A DNA stretch of 64,000 nucleotides, taken from positions 79,537,073 to 79,601,072 of the forward strand of contig NC_079149.1 of assembly GCF_945859685.1 (NCBI RefSeq). Reading direction: 5' to 3'. The notes under the pieces are model-generated. The model did not search any database, had not been told where the DNA came from, and saw nothing but the letters and a program-made list of their open reading frames with translations. Within the stretch, counting starts at the first letter, position 1. Every line of letters starts with the position of its first letter. Positions 21,045-29,720 of this stretch are shown here, in pieces. Position numbers and translations under genes: made by a program. The stretch is from Eupeodes corollae (lineage: Eukaryota; Arthropoda; Insecta; Diptera; Syrphidae).

Positions 21045-22660
21045 AGGTACTGAGATCAGAAGTGGCGTAACCCCAAATTGTAATAATTGAGAAAATCACG
21101 GTTAAAGAAAATAAAGAAATACATTCCTATTTAAAATAATGGCTAATACACTTCAGCTATGACATCTGGATAAATATCTCTTATTTTAGATCTTAATCTT
21201 GTCTATAAATGAGTGATTTATTGGATTTTATGTGGCTTACACCACATCTGCTTTCTGGATACAATTTCAAAAAAGTAATTTGGTTGCACCAATAATTAAA
21301 AATACAAGTGCTAAATTTTTTTTTATGTTACTTTTAAGTAAAAAATAGCAACAAGTTATGAGTTAAGACTGCTATGAAACTATCACTCTTCGTGCTCATG
21401 TACGTATTCAACTAGATTAACGTCCCTGTCTGTAGACACAGATGTCAAGTTCTCATAAAAGTCCTGGCAACTCCGGGGAATAAAATTTAGTAAGTCGAGT
21501 AAATCTTTCTTTTTCGGACGGCATTTCCTTTTGGATACATTAATTCGAGATCTGTGATTAATGCAGATGTTCTATTTTTAATATCACAGTTTCAAAAAGC
21601 ACGTCTTCGTTATTGCTGTACTTGTAAGAAATATTGAAGCCATTGAACCTCAAGCCATTCCACTTTCGCTTTATCAACATTGCTCTTTGGATTTGTTACA
21701 GTTATTTAAATTTTATTCGTCGAAAACATAACAAATCCATCCATAACAATAATTTTAATGGATCTTTCTTTCTTTCCTCTGCTATAACCTTATACTAGTC
21801 CATAGGGCCAAAAATGTCGTTTAAATACTTCTTTTGTTTTTCGACAAGTCTTAATTTTAATGGATTCTATTTTCTTTCATCTGCTATAACCTTATACTAG
21901 ACCATAGGGCCAACAATGTCGTTTAAATACTTCTTTTGTTTTTTCGATAAGACCAAAGTCTTGATCACAAGGTAAGAAAGAGTGGCCACTCAATAGAAAT
22001 TTGAGATCAATTTTATTTACAAGATAGTCACTTCGCGAAACAATATATTGGCACAAAACGGACATCTTAATTATATACACTGGTCAGTGTAAATAATTAA
22101 ATTTGAGGTACTCACAAAATGTTTAATATAATACAATAAGCAGCTGCCAATTTCTTGGACATCTTGATCCTACCGACTATCCCAAATATACATGTAAGCT
22201 TTGTTCTTTATCATGTCATTGATACCTAGACAATTTGTCCAAAGCTGCCTCTTATAATAGCACACACCCCTTGAAATGACTGGAGTTGGCAAGGTTTTCA
22301 TAAGATCAAATGCAATTTACGGAAGTGTTTTTAGAATCCTTTGCTTTTGCCGCATCATCTCTAATGTCATTTCTAGCGACTTCGCTTTTCTAAGATGCAA
22401 TTCATGTTTGATTTAGTTTACTGTAGAATTTTAGTGCAGAAATGTTTGAAATTGAATTTGAAAACGGGTTACGCCATTTCTGTCCTACGTAAAATTGCGT
22501 GCAGAAACAATGTTTCAACAATTTTTTGTGGGTTTATGAACAAATGTGAGCTAAGCCACTTCTGCTTAGAAAGAAAATTAAATTTTGGTCATGTTAGTGT
22601 AAAAACTCAAAATTGAAAAAATGAGGGTTACGCCACTACTGCTCTCAATGCCTCAAATAT
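21045..22660 (-). mobile_element. TIR DNA transposon with minus-strand transposase remnants
   Basis: The ends are inverted copies: GAGGTACTGAGATCAGAAGT then GGCGTAACCC on the left (from about 21046), and GGGTTACGCCACTACTGCTC on the right (from about 22624). A third copy of the GGGTTACGCCA sequence lies inside near 22464. The minus strand encodes CQYIVSRSDYLVNKIDLKFL, then SGHSFLPCDQDFGLIEKTK (22080-21950), then VEWLEVQWLQYF near 21650, and ends with KKKDLLDLLNFIP...SCQDFYENL and a stop near 21389. This order resembles a transposon-borne protein seen in many arthropods. I cannot name the superfamily. The N-terminal half is missing. Confidence 0.6.
21749..21950. repeat. Tandem duplication of about 101 bp inside the transposase remnant
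   Basis: Two consecutive units (21749-21849 and 21850-21950) both contain TAATTTTAATGGAT, CTGCTATAACCTTATACTAG and CCATAGGGCCA, then GTCGTTTAAATACTTCTTTT. They differ at a handful of positions, so the duplication is not very recent. It duplicates part of the coding region and disrupts the frame. Confidence 0.8.
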
Positions 22661-23297
22661 CCATGATAAAGTATTTAACTGTTTCCATGTAATGCATGCA
22701 ATTTTCATCCAATTTGCTGCACTCCAAAACAATTTACTCAAATGAAACACTAAATTCACATGTACAACAAAATCTCTAATTAAAAAAATTCGTTTTGCAA
22801 AATCTACGCGATGTAATATTTGTATTTGTAGGTACCTACCACACAAATATTTCTAAAGTTATTTCCTCAAAAGATTCGTTGTTTGTTAAATCTTAAATTA
22901 TTAAAATGTTCTTAATACCTACCTTCTTATTTTCAACTCAATATTTTCTTTCTACAATTTCCGCACTAACAAATTAATGTTGTAATTAGGCCGAAAAAGA
23001 AAAAACTGGTTTCCATTTGATAATTTAATGAAAGTGCGTATTTAATTAAACCATTCTGTAGACCTTGTAAGAATGTTTAATTTAAAGACAATCTTACAAC
23101 GTAGGTATTCCAACTTTTATCAAATTTTGATGACTTTTCCATACAAATTAAAATTTTGTAGGGATGTGTAATATACATACATATAAATACATTTACAAAA
23201 TTTCTATAATTAAATTAAATAGTTGATTTTTATTTTTAAAACATTAGTTGTTATAAATTTTTAATATTAAACTTGTTTTTTTTTTTTTTAATTTTAG
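22661..23297. other. Non-coding, probable end of eIF5A 5' intron
   Basis: AT-rich and ending in a long T-run polypyrimidine tract plus TTTTAG at 23292-23297, a strong 3' splice site for the eIF5A start exon. Confidence 0.45.
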
Positions 23298-23320
23298 AGG
23301 AATACTTTTGAGAATCAAAA

Positions 23321-23934
23321 ATGGCAGAAATGGACGAACATCATTTTGAGACCGGAGATTCCGGTGCCTCTCAGACGTATCCTATGCAGTGTTCTGCCTT
23401 GCGTAAGAACGGATTTGTCATGCTTAAGGGCCGTCCTTGCAAAATTGTAGAAATGTCCACTTCCAAAACCGGTAAACACGGTCATGCTAAAGTTCATTTA
23501 GTTGGAATTGATATTTTCTCAAACAAAAAGTGAGGCATTTAAAATTTATTCAAATCTTACAACAACAAATTTTATAACTTATTTGAATTTAGGTACGAAG
23601 ATATTTGTCCTTCTACGCATAATATGGATGTTCCTCACGTTAAGAGAGAAGATTATCAGTTGACCGATATTAGTGATGATAATTTCCTTACTCTGATGTC
23701 TGACAATGGTGAAATTCGTGAAGATCTTAAAGTTCCAGAAGGTGATTTGGGCAATAGTTTACGTTCAGACTTCGATGCAGGAAAGGATCTTTTGGTAATT
23801 TAGTCTTTATTTTACGATTTAAAAAGGATACATTTTATTTTGTTTGTTTGTTTTTTTTTTAGTGTACGGTTCTCAAGTCCTGTAACGAGGAATGTGTCAT
23901 TGCAATTAAAACTAACACCGCCCTTGACAAATAA
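23321..23934 (+). CDS. eIF5A: Eukaryotic translation initiation factor 5A
   Basis: Hypusinated factor that binds the ribosomal E site and relieves stalling during elongation and termination. Three exons join in phase: 23321-23529, 23593-23794 and 23863-23934, giving 160 residues (the family is about 157-160). The start is the only in-frame ATG after the leader acceptor (AAAATGGC context). The KOW-type N-domain carries the invariant STSKTGKHGHAK loop; the lysine modified to hypusine would be Lys52. The OB-fold C-domain starts near YEDICPSTHNMDVP and ends IAIKTNTALDK. Introns are short (63 and 68 bp) with GTGAGG and GTAATT donors. No disruption is seen, so this looks functional. It lies 0.6-0.75 kb upstream of an intact LINE. 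Confidence 0.97.
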
Positions 23935-24500
23935 AACCAATTCTAAAGATCTGGCATTATCCGGTTGCTTAATTAACCTTTTATATATATATGTATACGT
24001 TAAAAAATATAAATGCATATATATATAACAGACTAAGGTAGCGTTTAGTGATAAAAAGGTGAAAACAAAACATTTTTGCCAATAAAATATTTTTTACTTT
24101 AACTAAATTTGTATCTTTTCATTGTGTAACATTGTGAAAATGTTAATTAAGCTTTCATATAAATGTATAGTGCTGTTATTACAATTATTGCTTTTTTTTC
24201 AATTTGAATGCTTCTTGACCTTTTATTATTATCGTTTAGATGTACGAATCGCTTCATAAGAGCTAAAGAGGTCAATAAAATATTCTGTTTCATTACTTCA
24301 ATATGTACGAAAGCGGGCTTTAATTTAATATTGGGTCGTCTTTCAACTAAAATATGTGAGGTGTGTTGTTTAATTTTCTTATTTCAGATAACTATATGTA
24401 AAGATGTTGATACTAAAATTTAAAGTAAGTTTTTTGTTACGGTAATGAACACATGACCGACAAGATATTATTTTTAACAGCAGTTATATTTTGAGTACGT
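23935..24500 (+). other. eIF5A 3' UTR and downstream flank
   Basis: The trailer includes TATATATATATGTATACG near 23983. Beyond the polyadenylation signal no gene is evident. The frame at 24208-24423 lacks homology. Confidence 0.4.
24081..24086 (+). terminator. eIF5A polyadenylation signal (AATAAA)
   Basis: AATAAA 147 bases after the eIF5A stop, followed by a T-rich stretch, the arrangement expected for cleavage and polyadenylation about 20 bases on. Confidence 0.6.
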
Positions 24501-24682
24501 CGGAAACGAATTGTTTCATGAGTATATTAATTTATCTCATTTTCCAACAAATCTTATAATAACACCGAGCGTAGCTGTTCCTATATGTCTGCAATTATTT
24601 TGAGAAGCTTTCATTCAAACGTCTAGTCTTAGACTGAGTGTCATTGAATACGGTTCTGCTCTCATTAAATTGCTAATTTATA

Positions 24683-25996
24683 ATGAGTTCTTGTATTAAT
24701 TGCTTTGATTGTTCTAAGTCAATTGTTGACGAACATGTTGTATGCAGTTTTTGCGGTAGAGCTTTTCATATTAAGTGCGCTAAATTGAAGAAAAATGAAT
24801 ACTTATTGATTGTTGCCAATGATAATATTCTTTTTAAATGCAAAAATTGCAAAAACATTTCTCCATTCCAATGCATTGCTATATTGAATCACATTAACTC
24901 TGTTCTTAATGATAATTTATGTGCGCTGAATTCTAATATTTCTCTGTGCAGTGAAAACTACGAAAATCGGTCTAAAGAAAATGCAAACAATTCTCTTAAT
25001 GTGAGTAGAAACGTTAGACAAACTACTCGCTCTCAAAGACCTGAAAAAAAAATTATTGGTTCTCATCGCCCTGCACATTCATTATCACGATCAGAGTCTC
25101 CATCGTTGACGCGAGCCCTGTTGAAAAATAACAACAATTCCTCAATCTCAAAGGGAATTTACAAAAAAATTACACAGCCAACTAACTCGCCGTCGTCGTC
25201 GTCTTCGTCATCGTCATCTGCAATTAAAAGCTCTTCTTCGTATTTGCTTTCCAATTCAAACACTGCAACTTGTGTGAATTCGCAAAGAGCTTTAGCTTTA
25301 AACAAATCCGTTGCAACCGATGGATGTTGCGAAGGTGAAGCTGATGCTAAGGGCCCCGCGCCTGTTGATAGTTCTGCTGACAATAATGATAATGTGACTG
25401 AACGTGTTGTTTCTGTTAACACTGATTTCGCTTCTACTCTTAATGGTGAAGTTGATGCTGATGCTCCTGCTGATGTTGTTGGTAAAATTGCTGCTGGTTC
25501 TGTTGCTGGTAATTTGCCTGCTGATGATATTGTTGCTGTTGATGCTGCTGTTGATGAAGATGTTCTTAATGTCGATATTCTTCGAACAAAATCAGATGTT
25601 TCCGAACGCCCACAAGTTGATGTTGATGTTATAAATGGTGCTAGCCAGCAAGGTACGTCAAAAACTTATAATATCGTTGCTAATAAGGTTATTGTTGGCA
25701 CGAAATTGCAATGCAATGATCTTAAGATAGCCAAAAATTTGAAATGGTTCCATATTGGAAGTTTTCATCCCAAAACTAACACCGAAGGGATTATTAAATA
25801 TATATCCAACAATCTTGAAATTGAACCAACTGAGATTTTATGCAATAAACTAGTCAAATTGAACGACGAACGAAAGCTGAATTTTGTTAATTTCAAGATT
25901 GGTATTCCATTTGAATCATCTAAGAAAATCTATGTCGACACTTTTTGGCCAAATGGTGTCAAGATTCGCCCTTTCTCGTTCAAGCCAAAAAACTAG
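24683..25996 (+). CDS. LINE ORF1 protein with PHD-like zinc finger
   Basis: 437 residues. Residues 4-57 hold a Cys/His array (CINCFDC, then CSFCGRAFHIKC, then CKNCK) with PHD-finger spacing, the N-terminal domain of ORF1 in CR1-group elements. A basic, serine-rich linker with a run of ten serines (about residue 175) follows, then a strongly acidic Ala/Val/Asp region (about 230-310, D-A-D-A-P-A-D and similar), then a C-terminal globular part (NLKWFHIGSFHPKTNTEGII) that resembles the RNA-binding fold of such proteins. It overlaps ORF2 by 52 nt. Likely role: RNA binding and ribonucleoprotein assembly. Function is inferred from position and fold only. Confidence 0.8.
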   Translation: MSSCINCFDCSKSIVDEHVVCSFCGRAFHIKCAKLKKNEYLLIVANDNILFKCKNCKNISPFQCIAILNHINSVLNDNLCALNSNISLCSENYENRSKENANNSLNVSRNVRQTTRSQRPEKKIIGSHRPAHSLSRSESPSLTRALLKNNNNSSISKGIYKKITQPTNSPSSSSSSSSSAIKSSSSYLLSNSNTATCVNSQRALALNKSVATDGCCEGEADAKGPAPVDSSADNNDNVTERVVSVNTDFASTLNGEVDADAPADVVGKIAAGSVAGNLPADDIVAVDAAVDEDVLNVDILRTKSDVSERPQVDVDVINGASQQGTSKTYNIVANKVIVGTKLQCNDLKIAKNLKWFHIGSFHPKTNTEGIIKYISNNLEIEPTEILCNKLVKLNDERKLNFVNFKIGIPFESSKKIYVDTFWPNGVKIRPFSFKPKN

Positions 25997-28947
25997 CAAG
26001 ATCTGAGGACTCACTGATGTCCTCAAGCCTTATTTTTCATCCATCATGCTCATCCCTGAATGCGCAACCCACAAAACTTAATAAAACATCACTTAATGTA
26101 TACTACCATAATGCTAGTGGCATTCGAACAAAAGTATCAAATCTGTTCAATAACTCCAGTCACATGGATTATGATATAATTATTATTGTTGAAACGTGGT
26201 TGCATTCCGATATATCTTCATCTGAGCTGTTTGATTCTCGTCTATTCAACGTCTACAGACTTGACAGATGTAAGTCTGCAACAGAGCGTGGAGGTGGAAT
26301 AATTGTTGCTGTCCGTTCTTCATTTACTTGTAAAGAAGTTACTTTGCCTCAATCTAATTTGGAACAAATTTGTATTTCAATTAATTTATATACAACTCAA
26401 AATATTTCTTTTTACTTTATAGTTAGTTATATTGCTCCAAGAAGTAATTTAGATATTTATGAAAAACATGTTATGAATATAGAATATATTAATAATAACT
26501 GCTCAGAATTTGATAATGTATGTGTTCTCGGCGATTTTAATCTATCAAATATAGAATGGAATTGGTCTGATTGTGATAAAATGTTAATAGCTAGTAATTT
26601 CATAAAAGATTATGAATTTATTTTTATTGATTCTCTTTATGCATTAAATCTTATTCAAATTAATGGAATTTATAATTCTTTAAATAAAATATTAGACTTG
26701 GTCTTTATATGTAATGATCTCTTAAGTTCTAGAGTTTCAAATGTTCCTTTTTCTCTCTTAAATAAATCTATACATCATGAAGAATTATTTATTGAAATTG
26801 AAATGTATATTTTTTCTAGTCCAGTTCCTAATTATCATTCAACAAGTTTTAACTTTAAGAAGGCAAATTTTATTGAATTGAATAATTTTCTAATTAAGTT
26901 TAATTGGTCCAATGAATTTTTAAATTTAAATCTCGAAAAAACGTATCTCCGCTTTTCTTCTATAATATTTGAAGGTTTTTCTAAATTTGTACCTTGTGCT
27001 CGTAATTCAAAATCAAATACACATCCAAAGCTTCCGTGGTACAATAAGCAATTATCTAACCTAAGAAACGCTAAACGTAAAGCTTTTAACAAATACAAGC
27101 AATCAAAAAGTGAGTTAAATTATGCTTATTTTAGTAAAATACGTAAAGATTTTTTCACACTTAATAAGTTCCTTCACAAGAGTTACATCATGAATATAGA
27201 GAGTAATATTAAAAAAGATTGTAACTCATTCTGGTCGTTTGTCAACACGAAAAGGAAATCAAATGGATTTCCCAAAAATATGTCCTATAAGGATACCGAA
27301 GGGTCGAATATTGATTCTATTCTTGAATTATTTGCAAACTTCTTCCAATCGGTATACTCAACTCCTGATATTATCAATCATTCTTGTTTTCCCAATATAC
27401 CAAGTAAGGTTGATATTGGTGATTTAAAGCTAAGTAGTTCTGAAGTGCTATCAGGACTTAAAGCATTAAAACCAAAATTTGATTCTGGAGCTGATGGCAT
27501 CCCTGCTATATTTCTCAAACGTTGTGCTTCAGCACTTTGTATTCCTCTTGTTTGTATTTTTAATAAGTCCCTTTCCGAAGGAGTCTTTCTCAACACATGG
27601 AAAACTTCATATCTAGTTCCAATTCATAAATCTGGATCTAAGAATATGATAGAAAATTATAGAGGTATCTCTAAGCTCTCAGCAATACCTAAATTGTTTG
27701 AAAGTATTGTAAAAAACAAAATTGAATTCTTAACCAAGGAATCTATATCTGAATTCCAACATGGTTTTATATCTGGGCGATCCACTACAACCAATATGGT
27801 ACTATTTTCAAGATATATTATAAATTCCATTGAAGATAAGTATCAGGTAGATGCGATTTATACAGATTTTAGCAAAGCTTTTGATTCTGTGAATCATAAC
27901 ATTCTGGTGCAAAAACTGGAAATCTTTGGTTTCCATTCTAAGTTTTTAAGTTGGATTTCATCTTACCTAACGGGCAGGTCGCAAAAAGTTATCATTGATA
28001 GCTCTCTTTCAAAATCTATTTCATGCACTTCTGGCGTCCCTCAGGGTAGTCATTTGGGTCCTCTGCTCTTTAATATTTTTATTAATGACATTGCGTCAAC
28101 TGTAAAATTCTCTAAGTGTCTTTTATATGCTGACGACTTGAAATTATTTTTGAAGATCAAATGTGTTGAAGATTGCCACCTCTTACAATCTGATATTAAC
28201 CTAATTTCGAATTGGTGTACTGCTAACAGTTTAAATCTAAACATAAAAAAATGTAATGTGATCACATTCTTCAAATCTAAAACATCTATTCATTTCAATT
28301 ATTTAATAGAGGCTAATACACTTTCTCGAGTGGTTAAAATCAAAGACCTTGGCATAATTCTAAGTTCAAATTTTTCTTTTAAAAGTCATATTGACTATAT
28401 TGTCAGCAGAGCCAATTCACTTGTTGGCTTTATTAAGCGCAATTGTGTTGATTTTAGTGACCCTTTTGCTTTATTGTCGCTTTATACATCTCTTGTTAGG
28501 TCTGTATTAGAATATGCTGATGTTATATGGAACCCAACTTTTAGCACTTATTCTGATCGAATTGAAAAAGTCCAAAGGCGTTTTACAAAATTTATATTTT
28601 ATAAAATGAATTGGAATTTTTCACCAGATTACAGAGCAAGATGTATTTTGTTGGGTATTAAGTCTCTTGAATCAAGACGAAAAATTCATGATGTAATGCT
28701 TGTGAGGGATGTGTTATGCTACCATGTAAGATGCCCTCAACTTCTTTCGATAATACCTATCTACGCGCCGCTAAGATCCTTTAGATCAGTAGATTTACTT
28801 TATGAACAGTTTCACAGAACAAACTATGGTTTTAATGAGCCGGTCTCTAGAGCTATCATTAATTTCAATAAAGTTTGCCATTATGTTGACTTAAGTAGTT
28901 CGAGAAATTGTTTTAAGGAAAGTGTTTTGCTTTTATTTATTTTTTAA
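25945..28947 (+). CDS. LINE ORF2: AP-type endonuclease and reverse transcriptase
   Basis: 1000 residues. The endonuclease is at about 50-290: YYHNASGIRTK (catalytic Asn), IIVETWL (Glu), YIAPRS, LGDFNLSNIEW, then LDLVFICND and SIHHEELFIEI. The last box lacks the usual Asp of SDH, which may matter. The reverse transcriptase is at about 560-820: RGISKLSAIPKLFE, TDFSKAFDSVNH, SGVPQGSHLGPLLFNIFIND and LLYADDLKLF (Asp730 and Asp731). The C-terminal part has LEYADVIWNP and a basic tail. No stop or frameshift. The first ATG lies inside ORF1 in another frame, so translation may need re-initiation or frameshifting; a start further down is possible. No RNase H is seen. Confidence 0.92.
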   Translation: MAKWCQDSPFLVQAKKLARSEDSLMSSSLIFHPSCSSLNAQPTKLNKTSLNVYYHNASGIRTKVSNLFNNSSHMDYDIIIIVETWLHSDISSSELFDSRLFNVYRLDRCKSATERGGGIIVAVRSSFTCKEVTLPQSNLEQICISINLYTTQNISFYFIVSYIAPRSNLDIYEKHVMNIEYINNNCSEFDNVCVLGDFNLSNIEWNWSDCDKMLIASNFIKDYEFIFIDSLYALNLIQINGIYNSLNKILDLVFICNDLLSSRVSNVPFSLLNKSIHHEELFIEIEMYIFSSPVPNYHSTSFNFKKANFIELNNFLIKFNWSNEFLNLNLEKTYLRFSSIIFEGFSKFVPCARNSKSNTHPKLPWYNKQLSNLRNAKRKAFNKYKQSKSELNYAYFSKIRKDFFTLNKFLHKSYIMNIESNIKKDCNSFWSFVNTKRKSNGFPKNMSYKDTEGSNIDSILELFANFFQSVYSTPDIINHSCFPNIPSKVDIGDLKLSSSEVLSGLKALKPKFDSGADGIPAIFLKRCASALCIPLVCIFNKSLSEGVFLNTWKTSYLVPIHKSGSKNMIENYRGISKLSAIPKLFESIVKNKIEFLTKESISEFQHGFISGRSTTTNMVLFSRYIINSIEDKYQVDAIYTDFSKAFDSVNHNILVQKLEIFGFHSKFLSWISSYLTGRSQKVIIDSSLSKSISCTSGVPQGSHLGPLLFNIFINDIASTVKFSKCLLYADDLKLFLKIKCVEDCHLLQSDINLISNWCTANSLNLNIKKCNVITFFKSKTSIHFNYLIEANTLSRVVKIKDLGIILSSNFSFKSHIDYIVSRANSLVGFIKRNCVDFSDPFALLSLYTSLVRSVLEYADVIWNPTFSTYSDRIEKVQRRFTKFIFYKMNWNFSPDYRARCILLGIKSLESRRKIHDVMLVRDVLCYHVRCPQLLSIIPIYAPLRSFRSVDLLYEQFHRTNYGFNEPVSRAIINFNKVCHYVDLSSSRNCFKESVLLLFIF

Positions 28948-29046
28948 TACTGTATATAGATATCGTTAAAAAAATAACATCAATTATTGTCATTATTTTA
29001 AGAATTCTTTAGTCGTAATCTGTTAGCTGTAAATTGCTTGTAGATG

Positions 29047-29047
<1 letters not shown>

Positions 29048-29085
<38 letters not shown>

Positions 29086-29086
29086 A
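29048..29086 (+). repeat. (TAAA)n microsatellite tail of the LINE
   Basis: An uninterrupted run of about nine AAAT/TAAA units directly after the 3' UTR (GTAGATGTAAATAAATAAAT). Microsatellite-like tails in place of poly(A) are common in this LINE group. Confidence 0.85.
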
Positions 29087-29708
29087 TTTTATAAACGGGT
29101 TTTCTTTTTTCAAAGAGCCGCCAATAGCAGTCAAAAATGAAACCAAGTATAATTTAAAAAAAAAAGACTTAAAACATTGCAATACCGCTATCGAGAAAAC
29201 GATTCTCCGATCCGATTTTTACGCAATGGTCGGTGCTAGGAGAAGCCGCTAAAACAAATGTTGATGACGTTGAAAATGTGACCCTGAGCGATGCATTTGG
29301 CAAAGGTAGATAATCACTTCATATACATACTTTCATGGGAATTATAAAGGTTTGTTTGTTTAAAATTGTGTCCCGATTTTCTTCGATAGCAGAACACGCT
29401 GAATATTTTATGCAATGATGTTTTTCATGACTTAAATTGATTAATTTTTGTTTAGGAGTCAAAATATCAGATCGACGGCATGGTTGCATTTTGTTTTTAG
29501 TTCCCTTTAAATTGCATACACAATAAGCTGCTCAAACGAAAACATACAAAACCGATCGGATAATTCGATATTAGGTGATAACGCATAATTTTTAAGGGTA
29601 TGTTCATGATTTGAAAATCAGGTCTTTGTCATTTGATTGGAATGGAAAGAGATCATATTTCAAATCGGAATTTTAATATTTTGGTGATTTGTTTATTATG
29701 TTGCGTTA
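29087..29708. other. Intergenic between two LINEs
   Basis: No gene recognised. A short frame around 29240-29312 (ending DVENVTLSDAFGKGR) is followed by a possible donor (GGTAGAT) but has no detectable partner exon. Confidence 0.3.
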
Positions 29709-29720
29709 GTTAATAACACT

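Larger units (their letters stand above)
24500..29086 (+). mobile_element. Apparently full-length non-LTR retrotransposon (CR1/Jockey-group type)
   Basis: Two long uninterrupted frames (ORF1 24683-25996, ORF2 25945-28947) are followed by a short 3' UTR and a (TAAA)n tail ending at 29086. The 5' limit is set only roughly, by the start of a GC-richer leader. Target duplications were not found by eye. Both frames are open, unlike every other LINE in the window, so this copy looks young and potentially active. Confidence 0.85.

Noticed and set aside
24208..24423. 71-codon frame after eIF5A
   Set aside because: No homology or conserved motif; most likely chance in AT-rich sequence.
25404..25634. 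Leucine-rich frame of 76 codons
   Set aside because: A frame-shifted reading of the GCTGATGTTGAT-rich part of LINE ORF1; composition artefact, not a membrane protein.
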